Shown here: one piece after another, positions 62,086-64,000 of the stretch
Numbering within the stretch: the first letter of the stretch is position 1
Layout of the letters: each line of letters begins with the position of its first letter
Source of the DNA: Rhodanobacter sp. T12-5
Lineage (GTDB): Bacteria > Pseudomonadota > Gammaproteobacteria > Xanthomonadales > Rhodanobacteraceae
DNA: 64,000 bases
Direction: 5' to 3'
Assembly: GCF_008329435.1 (NCBI RefSeq)
Contig: NZ_NPKN01000007.1
Location: 186,001 to 250,000 of the forward strand
Made by a program: the position numbers and the translations under genes
The notes under the pieces: generated by a model
Told to the model about the DNA's origin: nothing
The model's database searches: none
Seen by the model: only the letters and a program-made list of their open reading frames with translations

Positions 62086-62177
62086 GGGAACGGGGAATGG
62101 GGGAACAAGAGCAGGAGCCGCGATGCTCTGGCCGTTCCCCGTTCCACGTTCCCCGTTCCCCGTTTCCCGTTCCCCGC
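62086..62177. repeat. Purine/pyrimidine-rich inverted repeat after nth
   Basis: The left arm is GGGAACGGGGAATGGGGGAA; the right arm is a run of CGTTCCCC/GTTCCCC words. It fills the whole gap between nth and the convergent methyltransferase and may act as a two-way terminator. Best example of the heptamer family with 6123, 40290 and 48316. Confidence 0.7.
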
Positions 62178-62786
62178 TCAACCCGGCAACTGCGCACGCT
62201 CCAGCGCCGCGATGTGCCGCTCCAGTCGCGGCCCCAGGTAGCAATGCGAACCGCACGGCAGCAGCCCGACCTTGCCGAACTCACGCAGATACCAGGCCGG
62301 TGCTCGCGACACGAAGCCCTGGTGGTCGCCGGCCACGTCGTCGCGACTGGTGAACACTTCCAGAAACGCCACGCCCTCAAGCATCTCGCCGATGCCCTGC
62401 AGGCCCGCGCGGATCTCCGCCGGCTTCAGGTAATGCAGTACATCGGTGCACACGATCAGGTCGAAGCGCGTGTCGAAGCGCAGCTGTTCGAGCTGGCCGA
62501 AGCGCGCCAGCCCGATGTTGCGGCTGCGGCCATACCGCGCCACCGCGTATTCGCTGGCGTCCAGTCCGCGATAGGCGATGTCCGGCCGCAGCGCGCGCAG
62601 CGGCGCGCGCCATGTCGCTTCACCACAGCCGACATCCAGCACGTTGCGGATCGTGCGGCCGAGGTAATACTCGGCCTGCGCCACCACCATGGCCACCTTG
62701 CGCCGCAGCTCCGCCGGCGACCCGACGGCATGCCGCGGGTCGCGATACCACTTGTCGAAATAGTCGCGGTCGTAGGTCTTGGGCAT
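62178..62786 (-). CDS. SAM-dependent methyltransferase
   Basis: A 202-residue class I methyltransferase. SAM motif I is RNVLDVGCGEATWRAPLRAL, an acidic residue follows in YRGLDASEYAV, and motif IV is FDLIVCTDVLHYLKPAEIRA. The ATG at 62786 is used because AGGA lies before it; the frame also has ATG at 62804. Substrate unknown. Convergent with nth. Confidence 0.85.
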   Translation of the reverse strand: MPKTYDRDYFDKWYRDPRHAVGSPAELRRKVAMVVAQAEYYLGRTIRNVLDVGCGEATWRAPLRALRPDIAYRGLDASEYAVARYGRSRNIGLARFGQLEQLRFDTRFDLIVCTDVLHYLKPAEIRAGLQGIGEMLEGVAFLEVFTSRDDVAGDHQGFVSRAPAWYLREFGKVGLLPCGSHCYLGPRLERHIAALERAQLPG

Positions 62787-62914
62787 GCGTTTTTCCTGAA
62801 CCATCGCTGCATCGCGAGTGGCGATGGTAACTGCACCTGTGCTCCGGCATCACCTTGCTTATGCACGGGGTTTGCCAGCATCGAATCCCGCATGCATTGC
62901 CCAGGAGTACCGCC

Positions 62915-63202
62915 ATGCCCATGATCCGCTTCCGCCTGACGGGCAACCGTGCCGACGCCGACGCCGTCATGGCCGCCCTGCACGGCATCGACCACATCGA
63001 ACGGGTGGAGGAAATCGACGACCTGATGTCCGGCATGCGCGAAGACTCCAGCTCCAGCGAATCGGTAGGCGACAGCGAGGGCCAGCTCTATCGGATCGAG
63101 GTGGATACACCGAACGACCAGGTTGCCGACCTCGTTCGTGGCAGCGCCGAGGTCATCGCGCATGACCGCGACGCCGGCATCGAATTCACCGACGAATTCT
63201 GA
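62915..63202 (+). CDS. Small acidic hypothetical protein
   Basis: A 95-residue protein behind a good CCAGGAG site. It begins MPMIRFRLTGNRADADAVMA, contains an acidic serine-rich loop (REDSSSSESVGDSEG), and ends in a mixed IEVDTPNDQVADLVRGSA region. It resembles a small alpha/beta domain, with no family I know. It stands alone between the methyltransferase and the sensor-domain gene. Confidence 0.6.
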   Translation: MPMIRFRLTGNRADADAVMAALHGIDHIERVEEIDDLMSGMREDSSSSESVGDSEGQLYRIEVDTPNDQVADLVRGSAEVIAHDRDAGIEFTDEF

Positions 63203-63249
63203 ACTCCGCACGGCGATGCCACTTCACGCAAGGCCAACGCAGTGTTCTT

Positions 63250-64000
63250 TCAAACGGCTTCGCGTGGCACCAGCATGTGCTTGGCGATATGCCCATGCAT
63301 GCGGCCCAAGGCCCGCGCCAGATGCAAGGTGGCGAACAACAGGACGATGCCGAGCACGCACAGCGCAACCGCGTCGCCCCAGCCCGCCTGGTGCGAACCG
63401 AAGCCCCAGTCCACGAGGACCTGGCGATCCACGTAGACCCCGGCCAGCCACTCGCGACGGAACAGCATCACCAGCGGCGCGCCGATGAAGGCCACCGACA
63501 CGCTGAGCAGGGTCACCGCGACGGTGAAGTACGCGATACCCAGCGGCAGCATCAGCCACATGTAGCAAAGCGTCGTCCAGGTGTGCACATCGGTGAACAT
63601 GCTTCCAATGCGCCGCATCAGAGTCATGCCTTGCGTCGGGTACACCGGCCGTCGCGGCATGCGCATGCCGAGCATCGCCTCCACGATGCGCCCTTCCACC
63701 AGCGACAACACGCGCACGCTGCCGAAGAACAGCACGATGAACGGCAGTCCGATGATCAGCACCGACAACCCCACCGACAGCGACAGGCCGGTTACCGCCC
63801 AGGTGAAATAGAAGATGCCGGTTGCCAGCGACAGCAGCATGTAGAACAGCGCGCCATAGGTACGCGGATCGGCGGCGACACCGAAGAATCGCCCGGCCAG
63901 CGAACGGTGCTTTGCCGGCGCCGGCGGGCGGATCGCACGCTGGATCCTGATTTCCTGGTCGCGGTAGATCTCCGCCACTTCGTCCGGTGCGCCGTAGCTG
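63250..64000 (-). CDS. Sensor-domain membrane protein, N-terminus cut by window edge
   Basis: The reading frame runs from the right edge to a stop at 63250. The visible C-terminal 240 residues carry four to six helices of the PF13796-type sensor domain (TYGALFYMLLSLATGIFYFT, SVGLSVLIIGLPFIVLFFGS, WTTLCYMWLMLPLGIAYFTV). The edge sequence YGAPDEVAEIYRDQEIR looks like the end of an HAAS/DUF1700-type helical prefix, so the gene probably starts upstream of 64000; the GTG at 63978 is not a likely start. Ligand and partner are unknown. Confidence 0.7.
   Translation of the reverse strand, partial: SYGAPDEVAEIYRDQEIRIQRAIRPPAPAKHRSLAGRFFGVAADPRTYGALFYMLLSLATGIFYFTWAVTGLSLSVGLSVLIIGLPFIVLFFGSVRVLSLVEGRIVEAMLGMRMPRRPVYPTQGMTLMRRIGSMFTDVHTWTTLCYMWLMLPLGIAYFTVAVTLLSVSVAFIGAPLVMLFRREWLAGVYVDRQVLVDWGFGSHQAGWGDAVALCVLGIVLLFATLHLARALGRMHGHIAKHMLVPREAV

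Overview
The window is GC-rich (roughly two thirds G+C) chromosomal DNA from a gammaproteobacterium. The gene orders truA-trpF-trpB-trpA-accD next to fimV/asd, rnfB-nth, and mrp upstream of dcd, together with GTAGGAGC-type palindromic repeats between genes, point to the Xanthomonadales (Lysobacterales), most likely a Rhodanobacter/Dyella-like member of the Rhodanobacteraceae. That placement rests on protein look and synteny only; there is no rRNA or tRNA gene here.

Layout. 1-3960: an edge-truncated membrane protein, gltX, a DUF4399 periplasmic protein, and a GT4 glycosyltransferase coupled to a PAP2 phosphatase. 3961-4401: a non-coding stretch with three repeat units, each carrying two opposed DnaA-box-like 9-mers. 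4402-15249: a housekeeping minus-strand block (accD, trpA, trpB, trpF, truA, fimV, a small secreted coiled-coil protein, asd, a 2-hydroxyacid dehydrogenase, aroC). 15343-37660: about 22 kb of minus-strand respiratory and sugar-oxidation genes. These are an unusual caa3-type oxidase (CtaG-cytochrome fusion, subunits III, I and II) with a lipoprotein cytochrome c and a PQQ dehydrogenase; a tightly coupled VOC/SMP-30/cupin/DoxX/GMC operon; DUF1206 and SDR genes; two glycoside hydrolases; and a three-subunit Tat-exported FAD dehydrogenase with a dihaem cytochrome c4. A divergent Crp/Fnr-type regulator at 37908 closes this region. 38749-48279: a GNAT acetyltransferase, prmB, psd, a lytic transglycosylase, a HerA-like ATPase, greB, a DUF3025 gene, rimO. 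48438-54425: a plus-strand run with nearly all junctions overlapping by 4 nt: dienelactone hydrolase, HIT protein, pxpBCA, DUF969, DUF979 and pcp, which reads as a complete pyroglutamate salvage system. 54498-64000: a lipoprotein, dcd, an FMN reductase, mrp, a DUF2147 gene, metG, rnfB-nth, a methyltransferase, small orphan genes and an edge-truncated sensor-domain protein.

How it fits together. The accessory block appears to be a periplasmic oxidation system. Extracytoplasmic glycosidases release sugars, FAD and PQQ dehydrogenases oxidise them, SMP-30 and cupin proteins handle the products, and several c-type cytochromes pass electrons to a terminal oxidase whose subunit I lacks both classical proton-channel residues (the helix VI Glu and the helix VIII Lys). 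The pyroglutamate cluster joins peptide trimming (Pcp), a candidate transporter (DUF969/DUF979) and ring opening (PxpABC).

Intergenic repeats fall into three families: GTAGGAGC REP-like hairpins (7485, 55747, 60367), purine-rich/pyrimidine-rich heptamer inverted repeats (6123, 40290, 48316, 62086), and the DnaA-box-like units (4038-4336). Positions of non-coding features were counted by eye and may be off by a base.
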